A DNA stretch of 61,997 bases from JBFAPK01 sp040676675 (GCF_040676675.1 NZ_JBFAPK010000051.1:1-61997); one strand, 5' to 3'; counted from the first letter of the stretch, positions 42,153-51,350 are shown. The notes: generated by a model from the letters alone, not told the origin. Made by a program: numbers and translations.

Positions 42153-43523
42153 GTGACCGCTCACTCCCCCGCCCGACGGGACGTCGCCTACCGGCGCTTC
42201 CGGACCAGGGCGGAGTTCGCCACCGGCACACTCGACGGGACGGCCTTGGACGGCGACGGCGTACGCCTCGCCGGCCCGGTGGGCGAGCTGGTGTACACGG
42301 ACCCGCATACGGGCGCCAGCGGCCCGTACGAGTACGCCCGCTGGACCTCGCCCCCGCTGGCGTACGGCTTCGCGGCCACCGAGGTGATCCCCTCCTGGAC
42401 CGCCGACACCCCGGACCGCACCTGGATCCAGGTCGACCTGCGCGGCACCACCGAGGCCGGCACCCGCACCCGCTGGTACACCCTGGCCCGCTGGGCCGCC
42501 GACGACACCGGCATCCGGCGCACCAGCGTGCCGGCGCAGGCGGGGCCGGACGGCGGCGTCGACGCGGACACCTTCACCGCCACGGACGGGCACGCGCTGA
42601 CCGCCTGCCAGCTCCGCGTCACGCTGCTGCGCCCCGCCGGCACCGCGGCCAGCCCGCTGCTGCGCTCGATCGGTGCCGCCGCGTCGCGACTGCCCCGGCG
42701 GGGCGCCGCGGCCGCGGCGCCCGGGGCGGCCGCCGGGCCGGGAGCGGCCGCGGAGCCGGGAACGGGCGCGGAGCCGGGAACGGGCACGGAGCCGGGAACG
42801 GGCACGGAGCCGGGAACGGGCACGGAGCCGGGAACGGGCACGGAGGCGGGAGCGGGCGTCGGGCCCGGCGAGGACGCCGAGGCGGGCGTGACCGGGGCGC
42901 CCGGCGCGGCGTGGGGCCGGGTCCTCGACGTGCCGACGTTCTCGCAGAAGACGCACGACGGGCACTACCCGCAGTGGAACGGCGGCGGCGAGGCGTGGTG
43001 CAGCGCCACCTCCACGGCGATGGTCCTCGCGTACTGGCGCTCCGGCCCGACCCCCGCCGACTACGCCTGGGTCGACCCGAGCGACCCGCACCCCTGGGTC
43101 GACCACGCGGCCCGCCAGTGCTTCGACTACGCCTACCACGGGGCCGGCAACTGGCCGTTCAACACCGCCTACGCCGGACGCTTCGGCATGGAGGCGTTCG
43201 TGACCCGGCTGCGGGCGCTCGCCGAGGCGGAACTCTTCGTGGCCGCGGGCGTACCGCTGATCGTCTCGGCGTCGTACCGCAGGGGGCAGATACCCGGGCT
43301 CGACTACGACACCAACGGCCACCTGATGGTGCTGGTCGGCTTCACCGGGTCCGGCGATCCGGTGCTGAACGACCCGTACGCGCCGGCCGAGGAGACGGTC
43401 CGCAAACGGGTGGACCGGCGGCTGTTCGAGGCGGCCTGGCTGAACGCCAGCGGCGGGCTGGTGTACGTGATCCACCCCGCCTCGGTACCGCTCCCGCCCG
43501 CCCCCGCCCAGGCGAACTGGTGA
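42153..43523 (+). CDS. C39-like cysteine peptidase with hexapeptide-repeat linker
   Basis: 456 residues. An N-terminal beta-rich domain (about 1-180, YRRFRTRAEFATGTLDGTAL) and a C-terminal papain-like peptidase C39 domain: catalytic Cys in GEAWCSATSTAMVLAYW, His in TNGHLMVLVGF and Asp/Asn in LNDPYAP. The two are joined by a linker with five EPGTGT-like repeats. No signal peptide is seen. GTG 42153 follows GGGGGG and is preferred over the in-frame ATG 42141, which is part of that ribosome site. The substrate is unknown; a bacteriocin-leader peptidase role is not supported by neighbours. Confidence 0.85.
   Translation: MTAHSPARRDVAYRRFRTRAEFATGTLDGTALDGDGVRLAGPVGELVYTDPHTGASGPYEYARWTSPPLAYGFAATEVIPSWTADTPDRTWIQVDLRGTTEAGTRTRWYTLARWAADDTGIRRTSVPAQAGPDGGVDADTFTATDGHALTACQLRVTLLRPAGTAASPLLRSIGAAASRLPRRGAAAAAPGAAAGPGAAAEPGTGAEPGTGTEPGTGTEPGTGTEPGTGTEAGAGVGPGEDAEAGVTGAPGAAWGRVLDVPTFSQKTHDGHYPQWNGGGEAWCSATSTAMVLAYWRSGPTPADYAWVDPSDPHPWVDHAARQCFDYAYHGAGNWPFNTAYAGRFGMEAFVTRLRALAEAELFVAAGVPLIVSASYRRGQIPGLDYDTNGHLMVLVGFTGSGDPVLNDPYAPAEETVRKRVDRRLFEAAWLNASGGLVYVIHPASVPLPPAPAQANW
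42753..42842 (+). repeat. 18-bp in-frame tandem repeat, five copies
   Basis: Five units of GAGCCGGGAACGGGCACG encode EPGTGT (first unit EPGTGA), flanked by degenerate units on each side. They form the flexible linker of the C39-like peptidase. The copy number should vary by slippage without breaking the frame. Confidence 0.95.
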
Positions 43524-43569
43524 CCCCGTCGGGCGCGGGGCGGGCGCGGGGCGGGCGCGGCGCGCGGGG

Positions 43570-44976
43570 CTACTCGGGGATCGGCCAGAGCGCGGTCGAG
43601 CCGTCCAGGCGGCGGCAGGTGAAGACGGTGCGGTAGACCACGCAGCCGCCGGAGATGTCGCTCAGCTCCATCAGTACCCGGCTGGTGGCCGTGCTCGGGT
43701 CGAGTTCGGCGAGCCACGCCTTCCCGGACGGTTTCTGCCGGAGCACGAGCCGCGGCCCCCGCTGGTCCGGCTGGTCGAGCAGCGCCCAGGTGCCCAACTC
43801 GCCGACGACCCGGCCGGTACGGGTCTCCAGCGCGGTCATCGGGGCGGCCCGCTCGAAGATCATGTCGCCGGCGAGCAGGTAGTCCCCGACCGGCCAGAGG
43901 AAGCGCGGGCTGCCGTCGGTCCAGAGGGTGCGGCCGGTCGCCGGGTCCAGCACCCGGACCCCGCCCTGGGGCCGCCGGAAGCACGGGTACGCCCCGCACG
44001 AGTCCAGCCAGAACTCCGTCTTCGGGTCCCGCTGCACCGTCCACCGGCGGTCCAGCCGCGCCAGCCCGTACGCGGTCAGCGTCGTCTGGTCCGGGCCGAG
44101 CAGCATCAGCAGATCCCCGACGACCTGCACGCCGGACCAGTAGCCGGTGCTCTCGCCGACCCGGGCGGCGATGTTCCGGGGCGGCTCGACCGGCGGGGCG
44201 AGGGTGCCCGCGATCCGTCCGGTGGTCGCGTCCAGCAACCGTACCGGCTCGTCCCGGGTCCAGAGCACCACCAGGTCGACCCGGTCCGTCCCGTCCGGGT
44301 GGTTCCGCCCGTCGGGGTGGTAGCTCAGCTGGGTACGCGCCGGCACTGGGTACGCCCAGCGCTCGGCGCCCGTCGCCGGGTCGACCGCCCGCAGCGTGCC
44401 GGCCGGTTCGACCGCCTCGGTCGCGGCGTCCCGAATCGTGGGCGGGGCGTCCCAGAGCAGCGCGGCACCCTCGATCGTGAACGAGGCGAACCCGCCGGGC
44501 CGGTCCCAGCGGGTCCGGCCGGTCGCGGTGTCCAGCGCCACCGTGCGCGGCACGTCGCCCGTCTCGGGGTTCGCGCTGAGCAGCAGCGGCGCGCCGTCGG
44601 CGACGTAGGCGCCCACCGGAACGCCGCCGGCCACGGCCTGCCCGGCGGGGGTGGCGGCGATCGGCACCGGCACCCGCCACAGCGGCTCGGCCCCGGGCAG
44701 CCGAAACGCGACGACGTGGGGGTTCGGCACGCCGGCGGTACCGAGCGGGTCGATCACGAAGATCGCCTCGCCGCCCTGCACGATGCTCGTCGCACCGATG
44801 TTGATCCGGATCGTCGCCTCGGGCGCGCGGCGCGCGGGCGCGGCGGCGGTCAGGGTGAGGAGCGCCAGCAGGGCCAACCCGAACGGCCAGAGCCGGCGGG
44901 TGGCGCGCCAGTTCCACCCGGGCCCGCCCGCGACCGGCGAACGCTCGTTCGCCTCACCCAGCTCGATCATGGCCAT
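43570..44976 (-). CDS. Membrane-anchored PQQ-like beta-propeller protein
   Basis: 468 residues. A cytoplasmic N-terminus and one TM/signal anchor (LWPFGLALLALLTLTAAAPA) precede an external domain of WD/PQQ-like blades: repeats such as TVALDTATGRTRWDRPGG, LRAVDPATGAERWAYPV, RLLDATTGRIAG, RVLDPATGRTLWTDGS and TALETRTGRVVGELG. These are not the Trp-docking repeats of a true quinoprotein, so a structural or binding role is more likely. ATG 44976 is 104 bp from the divergent GT-C-like gene at 45081, suggesting a joint function. Confidence 0.85.
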   Translation of the reverse strand: MAMIELGEANERSPVAGGPGWNWRATRRLWPFGLALLALLTLTAAAPARRAPEATIRINIGATSIVQGGEAIFVIDPLGTAGVPNPHVVAFRLPGAEPLWRVPVPIAATPAGQAVAGGVPVGAYVADGAPLLLSANPETGDVPRTVALDTATGRTRWDRPGGFASFTIEGAALLWDAPPTIRDAATEAVEPAGTLRAVDPATGAERWAYPVPARTQLSYHPDGRNHPDGTDRVDLVVLWTRDEPVRLLDATTGRIAGTLAPPVEPPRNIAARVGESTGYWSGVQVVGDLLMLLGPDQTTLTAYGLARLDRRWTVQRDPKTEFWLDSCGAYPCFRRPQGGVRVLDPATGRTLWTDGSPRFLWPVGDYLLAGDMIFERAAPMTALETRTGRVVGELGTWALLDQPDQRGPRLVLRQKPSGKAWLAELDPSTATSRVLMELSDISGGCVVYRTVFTCRRLDGSTALWPIPE

Positions 44977-45080
44977 CGACCGTCTCCCCTCCCGAACCAC
45001 CGCCGGCGCCTGTACGGGATCGGGCCCGACCATCATGCTCCCGGCTGATCTTCAGGTGGCCGCCTGTACGATGTCGCGTC

Positions 45081-46898
45081 GTGTCTTTGCCGGTAGTGGA
45101 TAGTGCCTCGGACGCTCGGTCCGGTTCCCAGTCGACCCGGTCGACCCGACGGTTGGGTCGATTCCGCGTGCCACCCCGCGCCGACCTGCTCGCCATCGGC
45201 GCGTACGTCCTGCTCGGCATCCTGGTCTGCGCCAACTACTGGGCGGACATCCAGCACCGGGTCTCCTCCCACCTGCCGACCGACCACAGCTGGTTCGAGT
45301 GGCTACTGTCGCACGGCGCGTACTCTGTGCGACACCTGGAGAATCCGCTCTTCTCGGCCCGGCAGAACGCCCCGGACGGGGTGAACATGATGGCCAACAC
45401 CTCGGTGCTGGGCATCAGCATCCCGCTCTCCCCGATCACCATGCTCTTCGGGCCGCAGGTCGCGTACTCGGTCTACCTCGGCGGGGTGCTCGCCGCGACC
45501 GCCGGCACGTCGTACTGGGTGCTCTCCCGTTACCTGGTCGACTCCCGCGCGGCGGCCTTCCTGGGCGGTGCCTTCCTCGGCTTCGCCCCCGGCCTGATCC
45601 ACCACGCGAACGGGCAGCCGAACTTCGTCTCCAACTTCCTGCTGCCGCTGATCGTCGCCCGGGTGCTGCGGCTCGGCGAGCCGGAACGCTGGCGGCGCAA
45701 CGGCATCGTGCTGGGGCTGCTGGTCGCGTACCAGATCTTCATAAACGAGGAGATGCTGCTGCTCACCGCGCTGGCCTGCGTGGTGATCGTGCTGGCGTAC
45801 GCGGCGATGCGCCCGTCGTGGGCGCGGGCCAGCTGGCGCCCGTTCCTGCTCGCCATCGCCACCGGCGGCGGGCTCGCGCTGGTGCTGACCGCCTACCCGA
45901 TCTGGTACCAGTTCAACGGGCCGCAGTCCTACCGCGGCCTGCAGGGCGGCATCTTCCACAACTGGGGCGAGGACCTCGCCGCCTTCGTCACCTACTCCCG
46001 GGACACCATCGCCGGCTCCGCCGAGGTGGAGAAGACCATCGGGGTGACCGAGCAGAACACCTGGTTCGGCTGGCCGCTGGTGGTGCTGGTGCTGCTCGCC
46101 ATCGTGCTGCTCTGGCGGGTCCGGCTCGCCGCCCGCCTCGCCGCCGTGGTGGCGGTCGTCTTCACGCTCGCCTCGCTCGGGCCGTACCTGCGCATCGACG
46201 GCGTCGAGACGAGCACCCCGTGGCTCTGGCACTACATCCCGGACGACCTGCCGCTGGTCGAGATGATGATGCCGACCCGGCTGAGCCTCGTCGTGGTCGG
46301 TGCGGTCGGCGTGCTGGTCGCGCTCGTCTGGGACGAGGCCGCCCGCTGGGCCACCGCCGACGACGCGCGGCGCCGCCGGGCGCGCTTCCTGGCGTACGGG
46401 GCGGTGGCGGTCGCGCTGGTGCCGATCTTCCCGCAGCCGCTGCCGGCCAAGCACATCGACGCCCCGCCGCACTTCATCAGCTCCGGCGCCTGGAAGCCGT
46501 ACGTGCCGGCCGGCCGTACGCTCGTGCCGGTGCCGATCCCCAGCAACGTGCACGGCCTGTCGACGCTGCGCTGGAGCGCGCTGAGCGGGCTGGAGTTCCC
46601 CGTACCGGGCGGCTACTTCATCGGCCCGAGCCCGGAGGGACAGGGCATGTTCGGGGTGGCGCCCCGGCCGACCAGCGGGCTGATCTACGCGACCATGGAC
46701 CGGGGCCAGGTGCAGCCGATCACCGACGAGAACCGCCGGCAGGCCTTGGAGGACCTGCGCCACTGGCGGGCGTCGGTGGTGGTGCTCGGCCCGGACCCGA
46801 AGCAGGACGTGCTGCGCGAGCTGATGACCGGCCTGCTCGGCCAGCCGCAGCGGGTGGACGACGTCTGGCTCTGGGACGTACGCGACCGCGTCTCCTGA
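45081..46898 (+). CDS. GT-C-like polytopic membrane protein, paralogue 1
   Basis: 605 residues with about ten TM segments in the first two thirds (LLAIGAYVLLGILVCANYWA near the start) and a C-terminal external domain of about 150 residues. The first loop has LPTDHSWFEWLLSHGAYSVR then HLENPLFS, and NAPDGVNMMANTSVLGISIP follows, resembling the acceptor-side motifs of lipid-sugar GT-C glycosyltransferases. The C-terminal domain contains TDENRRQALEDLRHWRASVV and VDDVWLWDVRDR. Related proteins lie at 56393 and 58370. It starts 104 bp from the divergent beta-propeller gene. The activity is unproven. Confidence 0.85.
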   Translation: MSLPVVDSASDARSGSQSTRSTRRLGRFRVPPRADLLAIGAYVLLGILVCANYWADIQHRVSSHLPTDHSWFEWLLSHGAYSVRHLENPLFSARQNAPDGVNMMANTSVLGISIPLSPITMLFGPQVAYSVYLGGVLAATAGTSYWVLSRYLVDSRAAAFLGGAFLGFAPGLIHHANGQPNFVSNFLLPLIVARVLRLGEPERWRRNGIVLGLLVAYQIFINEEMLLLTALACVVIVLAYAAMRPSWARASWRPFLLAIATGGGLALVLTAYPIWYQFNGPQSYRGLQGGIFHNWGEDLAAFVTYSRDTIAGSAEVEKTIGVTEQNTWFGWPLVVLVLLAIVLLWRVRLAARLAAVVAVVFTLASLGPYLRIDGVETSTPWLWHYIPDDLPLVEMMMPTRLSLVVVGAVGVLVALVWDEAARWATADDARRRRARFLAYGAVAVALVPIFPQPLPAKHIDAPPHFISSGAWKPYVPAGRTLVPVPIPSNVHGLSTLRWSALSGLEFPVPGGYFIGPSPEGQGMFGVAPRPTSGLIYATMDRGQVQPITDENRRQALEDLRHWRASVVVLGPDPKQDVLRELMTGLLGQPQRVDDVWLWDVRDRVS

Positions 46899-47009
46899 GG
46901 CGCCCGCGCCGCCCCGGGGACCTCGGGGCGGCGCGTCGCCCGCGGCCGACGACGGGCGACCGACGCGGGCCGTGGCTAGGATCGAGGGGATCCCGCGCTC
47001 GCGGCGGTC

Positions 47010-47051
47010 CCGGACGAGGGCGTGTCGTACCCGGCCAGCGAAGACGACCGC
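47010..47051 (+). ncRNA. Guanidine-III riboswitch (ykkC-III RNA)
   Basis: CCGGACGAGG (47010-47019) is followed by GCGTGTCGTACCCGGCCAGC and GAAGACGACCGC. This follows the compact ykkC-III pseudoknot: CCGG pairs with the later CCGG, TCGT with ACGA, and the conserved CGTACCCGG and AAGACG elements are in place. It lies 22 bases before the start of a Gdx-type exporter, the classic target. It should control translation by exposing the ribosome site when guanidinium binds. The identification rests on recall of the class consensus, not a covariance search. Confidence 0.93.
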
Positions 47052-47072
47052 GTCGAAGGTGGTGCCGTCGTC

Positions 47073-47387
47073 ATGCCCTGGTTGGTGCTCGTCGTCTCGG
47101 GGCTGCTGGAGTCGGTCTGGGCCATCGCGCTCAGCCGCTCGGCCGGCTTCACCCGGCCGCTCCCCTCGGTCGTCTTCGTGCTCGCGCTGGTACTGAGCAT
47201 GGTCGGCCTGGCGTACGCGCTGCGCACGATCCCGGTCGGCACCGGGTACGCGGTCTGGGTCGGCATCGGCGCGGCCGGTACCGCCGCCGCCGGCATGCTC
47301 TTCCTCGGCGAGTCGTCGAGCCTGCTCCGGATCCTGTCCCTGCTGCTGGTGGTGGCCGGGGTGGTCGGGCTCAAGCTGTTCCACTGA
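47073..47387 (+). CDS. gdx: Guanidinium exporter, SMR family Gdx (SugE)
   Basis: 104 residues, four TM helices, dimeric membrane transporter. The substrate-coordinating Glu is E13 in SGLLESVWAIALSRSAGF, the signature of the Gdx rather than the EmrE drug-exporting branch. It exports guanidinium in exchange for protons. The riboswitch at 47010 places it under guanidine control. ATG 47073 is chosen because GAAGGTGG lies between riboswitch and start and the length then matches the family; the longer upstream frame is riboswitch sequence. Confidence 0.95.
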   Translation: MPWLVLVVSGLLESVWAIALSRSAGFTRPLPSVVFVLALVLSMVGLAYALRTIPVGTGYAVWVGIGAAGTAAAGMLFLGESSSLLRILSLLLVVAGVVGLKLFH

Positions 47388-47517
47388 CCGGGCGACGGAT
47401 CGCCGCTGGCGGGCGGGCGCCCGCTCGACGGGGAACGACCGCGGCGGAACCGTCCCGCCGGGAAATCCGGTCACCGGGCGAGGCCGGGCGGTCTCGGCCG
47501 TGTCCTAGACTCCCGCG

Positions 47518-48288
47518 ATGGCGAACGCCCCGCTCCGGCTCACCGTCCTCGGCAGCGCGTCACCCTATCCGCGGGTCGACAACCCGTGCTCCGGCTATCT
47601 GCTGACCAGCGGCGGGACGCGGATCTGGGTGGACGCGGGCAGCGGAACGCTGGCGGCCCTGCAACGGTACGCGCGGCTCGACGAACTGGACGCCATCTGG
47701 ATCTCGCACCTGCACGCGGACCACACGTCGGACCTGCTCCCCGCCTACTACGCCGCCCGGTACGCGGACATCCGGCTGGCGGCGCCGATCCCGCTGTACG
47801 GTCCGCCGGGCATCGCCGACCGGCTGGCCCACTTCCTCACCACCGGCCCGGTCCGCAGCCCCGTCGAGTCGGCCTTCGCCGTCGAGGAACTGTACGAGGG
47901 GCACCGGGTACACGTCGGCCCGCTCGCCCTGACCAGCCGCGCGGTGGCGCACGGCATGCCCGCCTTCGCGCTGCGCGTCGACGGGCCGGCCGGGTCGCTG
48001 GCGTACTCCGGGGACACGGCGCCGTGCGCGGGCCTGACCGACCTGGCCGAGGGCTGCGACGTGCTGCTCTGCGAGGCCGACAGCGACCGGCGGCCGGCCG
48101 ACGAGGAACCGGTGCACCACACGCCGGAGGAGGCGGGGGCGACGGCCGACGGCGCCCGGGCGGGCCGGTTGGCCGTCACGCACGTCGGCCCGTTCCTCAC
48201 GCCGCGGCAGGCCGTCGCCCGCGCGGCCGCCCGGTTCGACGGCCCGGTCGACCACGCCGCACCCGGCGCGACCTTCACCATCGGTTGA
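47518..48288 (+). CDS. MBL-fold metallohydrolase
   Basis: 256 residues. The metal-binding motif HLHADH is in IWISHLHADHTSDLLPAYYA; further ligands are in AVAHGMPAFALR, YSGDTAPC and VTHVGPF. The N-terminus LTVLGSASPYPRVDNPCSGY resembles the RNase Z/beta-CASP-like group, but the exosite of tRNase Z is not obvious. The substrate is unknown. ATG 47518 is 130 bp after gdx. Confidence 0.9.
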   Translation: MANAPLRLTVLGSASPYPRVDNPCSGYLLTSGGTRIWVDAGSGTLAALQRYARLDELDAIWISHLHADHTSDLLPAYYAARYADIRLAAPIPLYGPPGIADRLAHFLTTGPVRSPVESAFAVEELYEGHRVHVGPLALTSRAVAHGMPAFALRVDGPAGSLAYSGDTAPCAGLTDLAEGCDVLLCEADSDRRPADEEPVHHTPEEAGATADGARAGRLAVTHVGPFLTPRQAVARAAARFDGPVDHAAPGATFTIG

Positions 48289-48343
48289 GACCGCCGCCGG
48301 CCCGGTCGCCGGGACCGCCCGCCCCGCTCCGGCGCGCGGCGGT

Positions 48344-49036
48344 TCAGAAGGTGATCGAGAGGCTGTTGGTGACGAAGTCCTTGCCGCCGGCGGAAGACGT
48401 GATCTCGTAGCCGAGCTGGATGTTGCCGATGGTCACGTCGCCGAACCAGCCCTGGTTGCGGATCCAGGTCGCCACCGCGCGGATGTCGACGGTACCGGAG
48501 TTGGTGTTGCTGGTACGGATGAACGAGTAGACCTGGTTGGCCCCGTTCGAGCCCCGGTAGATGTTCCAGGTGTGCCCGCCGACGCTGGCCGTGACCTGGA
48601 AGCTGCCGAGCGGACCGACCGGGCCGTACTTGTTCATCCACAGCATGATCTCGTGCGCGTTGTCGGACGACCAGATGTCGTACGTGGTGGCGAAGGCGAC
48701 CCCGCTGGTCGGTACGGTGACGTTGAAGCTGCTGGTGGTCGGTCCCATCGCGCTGACCCGCCGGCCGAGGTAGCGGGTCGCGTTCGGGTACGACTTGACG
48801 CCACCGGTGTTCGGGTGGTTGGCCCAGACACCCCAGTTGCCGGTGGAGTTGGCCCAGATGGTCTGCGGCCCGTACCCGGAGCCCCAGACGTTGTTGTAGA
48901 GCGTGTAGCCGCCGCTGGACCAGGTGCCCCACCGGTCGGTGGAGCTCCAGACGACGGCGGCCGCGGGCGTCGCGGTGATCGCCAGGACGAGGGCGAGGGC
49001 GAGGGTACCGATCGTCAGGCGCGCGGAGCGTGGCAT
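48344..49036 (-). CDS. Secreted GH12 endoglucanase (cellulase/xyloglucanase)
   Basis: 230 residues. A signal peptide (LTIGTLALALVLAITATPAA) ends near residue 27. The mature protein is one GH12 beta-jelly-roll with NNVWGSGYGPQTIW, NWGVWANHPNTGGVKSYPN, the nucleophile E129 in AHEIMLWMNKYG and the acid/base E211 in QLGYEITSS. It should cleave beta-1,4-glucans outside the cell. There is no carbohydrate-binding module. GGGAGGT precedes ATG 49036; the promoter lies at 49139-49167. Confidence 0.94.
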   Translation of the reverse strand: MPRSARLTIGTLALALVLAITATPAAAVVWSSTDRWGTWSSGGYTLYNNVWGSGYGPQTIWANSTGNWGVWANHPNTGGVKSYPNATRYLGRRVSAMGPTTSSFNVTVPTSGVAFATTYDIWSSDNAHEIMLWMNKYGPVGPLGSFQVTASVGGHTWNIYRGSNGANQVYSFIRTSNTNSGTVDIRAVATWIRNQGWFGDVTIGNIQLGYEITSSAGGKDFVTNSLSITF

Positions 49037-49138
49037 GGCTACCTCCCGGAAGGTCGGTGGATCGGGTGACCGGGGCGGCAGCCGCGCATCGGCTGTCTGG
49101 GACGGGACGGACAACGGCTACCGCCCACCGCTAGGCAC

Positions 49139-49167
49139 ATTTAAGTTGCTGATCCAAACAAAGTCAA
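49139..49167 (-). promoter_or_regulatory. Promoter of the GH12 gene
   Basis: On the minus strand TTGACT (49162-49167) and TTAAAT (49139-49144) are separated by 17 bp, within the only AT-rich tract of this gap. The leader to ATG 49036 would be about 95 nt. No TGGGAGCGCTCCCA (CebR-type) operator is seen. Confidence 0.65.
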
Positions 49168-49331
49168 TGGATGTGTGTCGATTTGAGGTTCGCCGCGGCG
49201 CGCCCGGCACACCCGGGCTCGCGACGGGACGGCGCGGGCGCACGGGCGTGCACGGCGCGGTCGCGGGGTGACGTCGCGGACACGAGGTGTGGTATCAGTT
49301 ACGGGTTCGTCGATCGACACGGGGGATCAGG

Positions 49332-51350
49332 ATGCGCGCGACACTGGCTCGGATCACGGCGGCGGGGACACTGGCGTCGGTCGCGCTGCTCGGCGCGACC
49401 GCCGGCCCCGCACGGGCCTCCGGCAACGACTGGTACGACCGGTACGTGGCGATGGACGCCGCCGTCGGCGACTCGTCCTACACCAGCCGCGACAGCGCCA
49501 CCCTGGCCTGGGGCGAGAGCTACATCCTCAGCAGCTACCTCGACGTCTACCAGCTGACCCGGGACACCCACTGGCTCGACCGGCTGGTGACGCACGCGGA
49601 CCGGATCATCGCGAACGCCGACGACCAGGACGGCGACGGCTACCTCGGCTGGAGCACGTCGCGGTACTCGCCCCAGGAACTGCTCAACACCGGCTTCGAG
49701 ACCGCCACGTCGGGCGACTCCACCATGGCCGCGAACTGGGTGCGCTGGCAGACGAACAGCACGACCGCACGGCGGACGACCGACCGGGTCGGCGGCTCGT
49801 ACGCCATGCAGATCAACTCCGACGGCGCCCTGTGGCGGAAGGTCTACCAGCAGCTCGGCGCGTACGAGCCGAACACGGTCTACGACCTGAAGTTCAGCGC
49901 GAAGACCAACGGCTCGGCCGCGGGCGGCCGGGCATACCTGATCGACGACACCACCGGGACGATCCTCTGCTCGAAGGCGTTCACGAACACCGCCTGGACC
50001 GCGTTCAGCCTGGAGTGCCGGACCCCGGCCGCGACCGGGCACGCGCTCCAGGTCTGGCTCGGCCACAACGACTACCGCGTCTCGGGCGGCAGCGCGTACT
50101 TCGACAACGTGAGCGTCAGCGGCCGGTTCCCGTACATGGTGCACGACGGCATGGTGGGGACGCCGATCGCGCAGTTCGTGCGCCTGGCCCAGCGGACGCC
50201 GTCGCTGCCGGCGGCATACCACGAGCGGGCGGCGGCATACCGGGCGTTCCTGGAGAACGAGATCGTGCCGCGCTGGGAGTCGAGCGCCTACATCGGCAAC
50301 ACCTGGGTCTCCGGCACCGGCACGTACCAGCAGTCGCCGAGGTTCGACGCGTTCTCGCACACCCGCCCCGCCAACAACTACCTGCCCTACAACCAGTCCC
50401 TCGCGTACGCCCGGATGCTGCTCGTGCTCCAGCAGGTCAACGGCAACGCCACCTACCTGGACCGGGCCCGGCGCACCGGCCAGTACTTCAAGAACGGGCT
50501 GACCCTCGCCGACGACGCCTACACCTGGCGGTACGCGTCGTACTCCGCCGCCGGCTCGGCCGAGGACACCTCGCACGCGAACATCGACATCGGCGCGGCC
50601 CGCGAACTCTACGAGAGCGGCAACATCTTCACCGCCACCGACATGCAGCGCTTCACCAACGCGCTCACCACGAAGATGTGGAACGGCTCGCTGACCGCGC
50701 CGGTGGTGACGAAGTTCGTCAACGGTACGGGCGACGCCTCGATGAGCATCTACCTGGTCGAGTGGGCCGAGTACGCCCAGTGGGCGAAGAACATCTTCCC
50801 GATCGTCGCCGAGCAGTACCGCGACCTCGCCGGGAACTCCGCGTACACCATGCTCGCCCTCGCCCGGATCATGAAGTGGGACCGGTCGAAGCTGGTCAAC
50901 CAGGGGTTCGAGCTGGCGACCAGCTTCGACGCGACCCAGCCCGCGCAGTGGAACCGGGTCGGCTCGACCGCGACCACGATGTTCCGCGACCCCGCCAACG
51001 CCTTCGAGGGCGGGTACGGGCTGACCATCCGCTCGACCGGCGGCGCGGCCCAGCAGGCGAACCAGACCTGGGAGAACTGGCGCCCGGGCACCTCGTACAC
51101 GGTGAGCTTCGTCGGCCGGGCCGAGGGCGCGGCCGGGGGCCGGGTCTGGGTGCTGAACGAGACGACCGGGGCGGTCCTGGCGAGCGCGCCGTTCACCAGC
51201 GCCGACTGGACCCCGGTCTCCGTCGAGTTCACCTCGCCGGGCGTGGCCACCCAGACCGTGCGCGTCTACGTCGGCAACGCCGACCCGAGCGCCGCGGGCG
51301 CCGCACACCTCGACAACCTCGGCATCCGGGCGACCGGCGACGCCTGGTGA
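49332..51350 (+). CDS. Secreted alpha/alpha-toroid protein with duplicated CBM-like modules
   Basis: 672 residues. A signal peptide (1-29, cleaved after ARAS) leads to a helical domain of the (alpha/alpha)6 type (RDSATLAWGESYILSSYLDV; SFSHTRPANNYLP-like; LPYNQSLAYARMLLVLQQVN). It is interrupted by a beta-sandwich CBM-like module (about 117-265, NTGFETATSGDSTMAANWVR to YFDNVSVSG) and a related copy closes the protein (about 521-672, NQGFELATSFDATQPAQWNR to LDNLGI). The fold occurs in glycosidases and polysaccharide lyases, so a role in glycan breakdown is likely; no catalytic residues can be assigned. GGGGGATCAGG precedes ATG 49332, divergent from the GH12 gene. Confidence 0.85.
   Translation: MRATLARITAAGTLASVALLGATAGPARASGNDWYDRYVAMDAAVGDSSYTSRDSATLAWGESYILSSYLDVYQLTRDTHWLDRLVTHADRIIANADDQDGDGYLGWSTSRYSPQELLNTGFETATSGDSTMAANWVRWQTNSTTARRTTDRVGGSYAMQINSDGALWRKVYQQLGAYEPNTVYDLKFSAKTNGSAAGGRAYLIDDTTGTILCSKAFTNTAWTAFSLECRTPAATGHALQVWLGHNDYRVSGGSAYFDNVSVSGRFPYMVHDGMVGTPIAQFVRLAQRTPSLPAAYHERAAAYRAFLENEIVPRWESSAYIGNTWVSGTGTYQQSPRFDAFSHTRPANNYLPYNQSLAYARMLLVLQQVNGNATYLDRARRTGQYFKNGLTLADDAYTWRYASYSAAGSAEDTSHANIDIGAARELYESGNIFTATDMQRFTNALTTKMWNGSLTAPVVTKFVNGTGDASMSIYLVEWAEYAQWAKNIFPIVAEQYRDLAGNSAYTMLALARIMKWDRSKLVNQGFELATSFDATQPAQWNRVGSTATTMFRDPANAFEGGYGLTIRSTGGAAQQANQTWENWRPGTSYTVSFVGRAEGAAGGRVWVLNETTGAVLASAPFTSADWTPVSVEFTSPGVATQTVRVYVGNADPSAAGAAHLDNLGIRATGDAW

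Noticed and set aside
42153..43523. Bacteriocin/lanthipeptide processing peptidase
   Set aside because: C39-like fold alone is shared with many peptidases; no leader peptide, synthetase or exporter fusion is nearby.
43570..44976. PQQ-dependent dehydrogenase
   Set aside because: Blades lack the Trp-docking motif and the cofactor and metal ligands of true quinoproteins.
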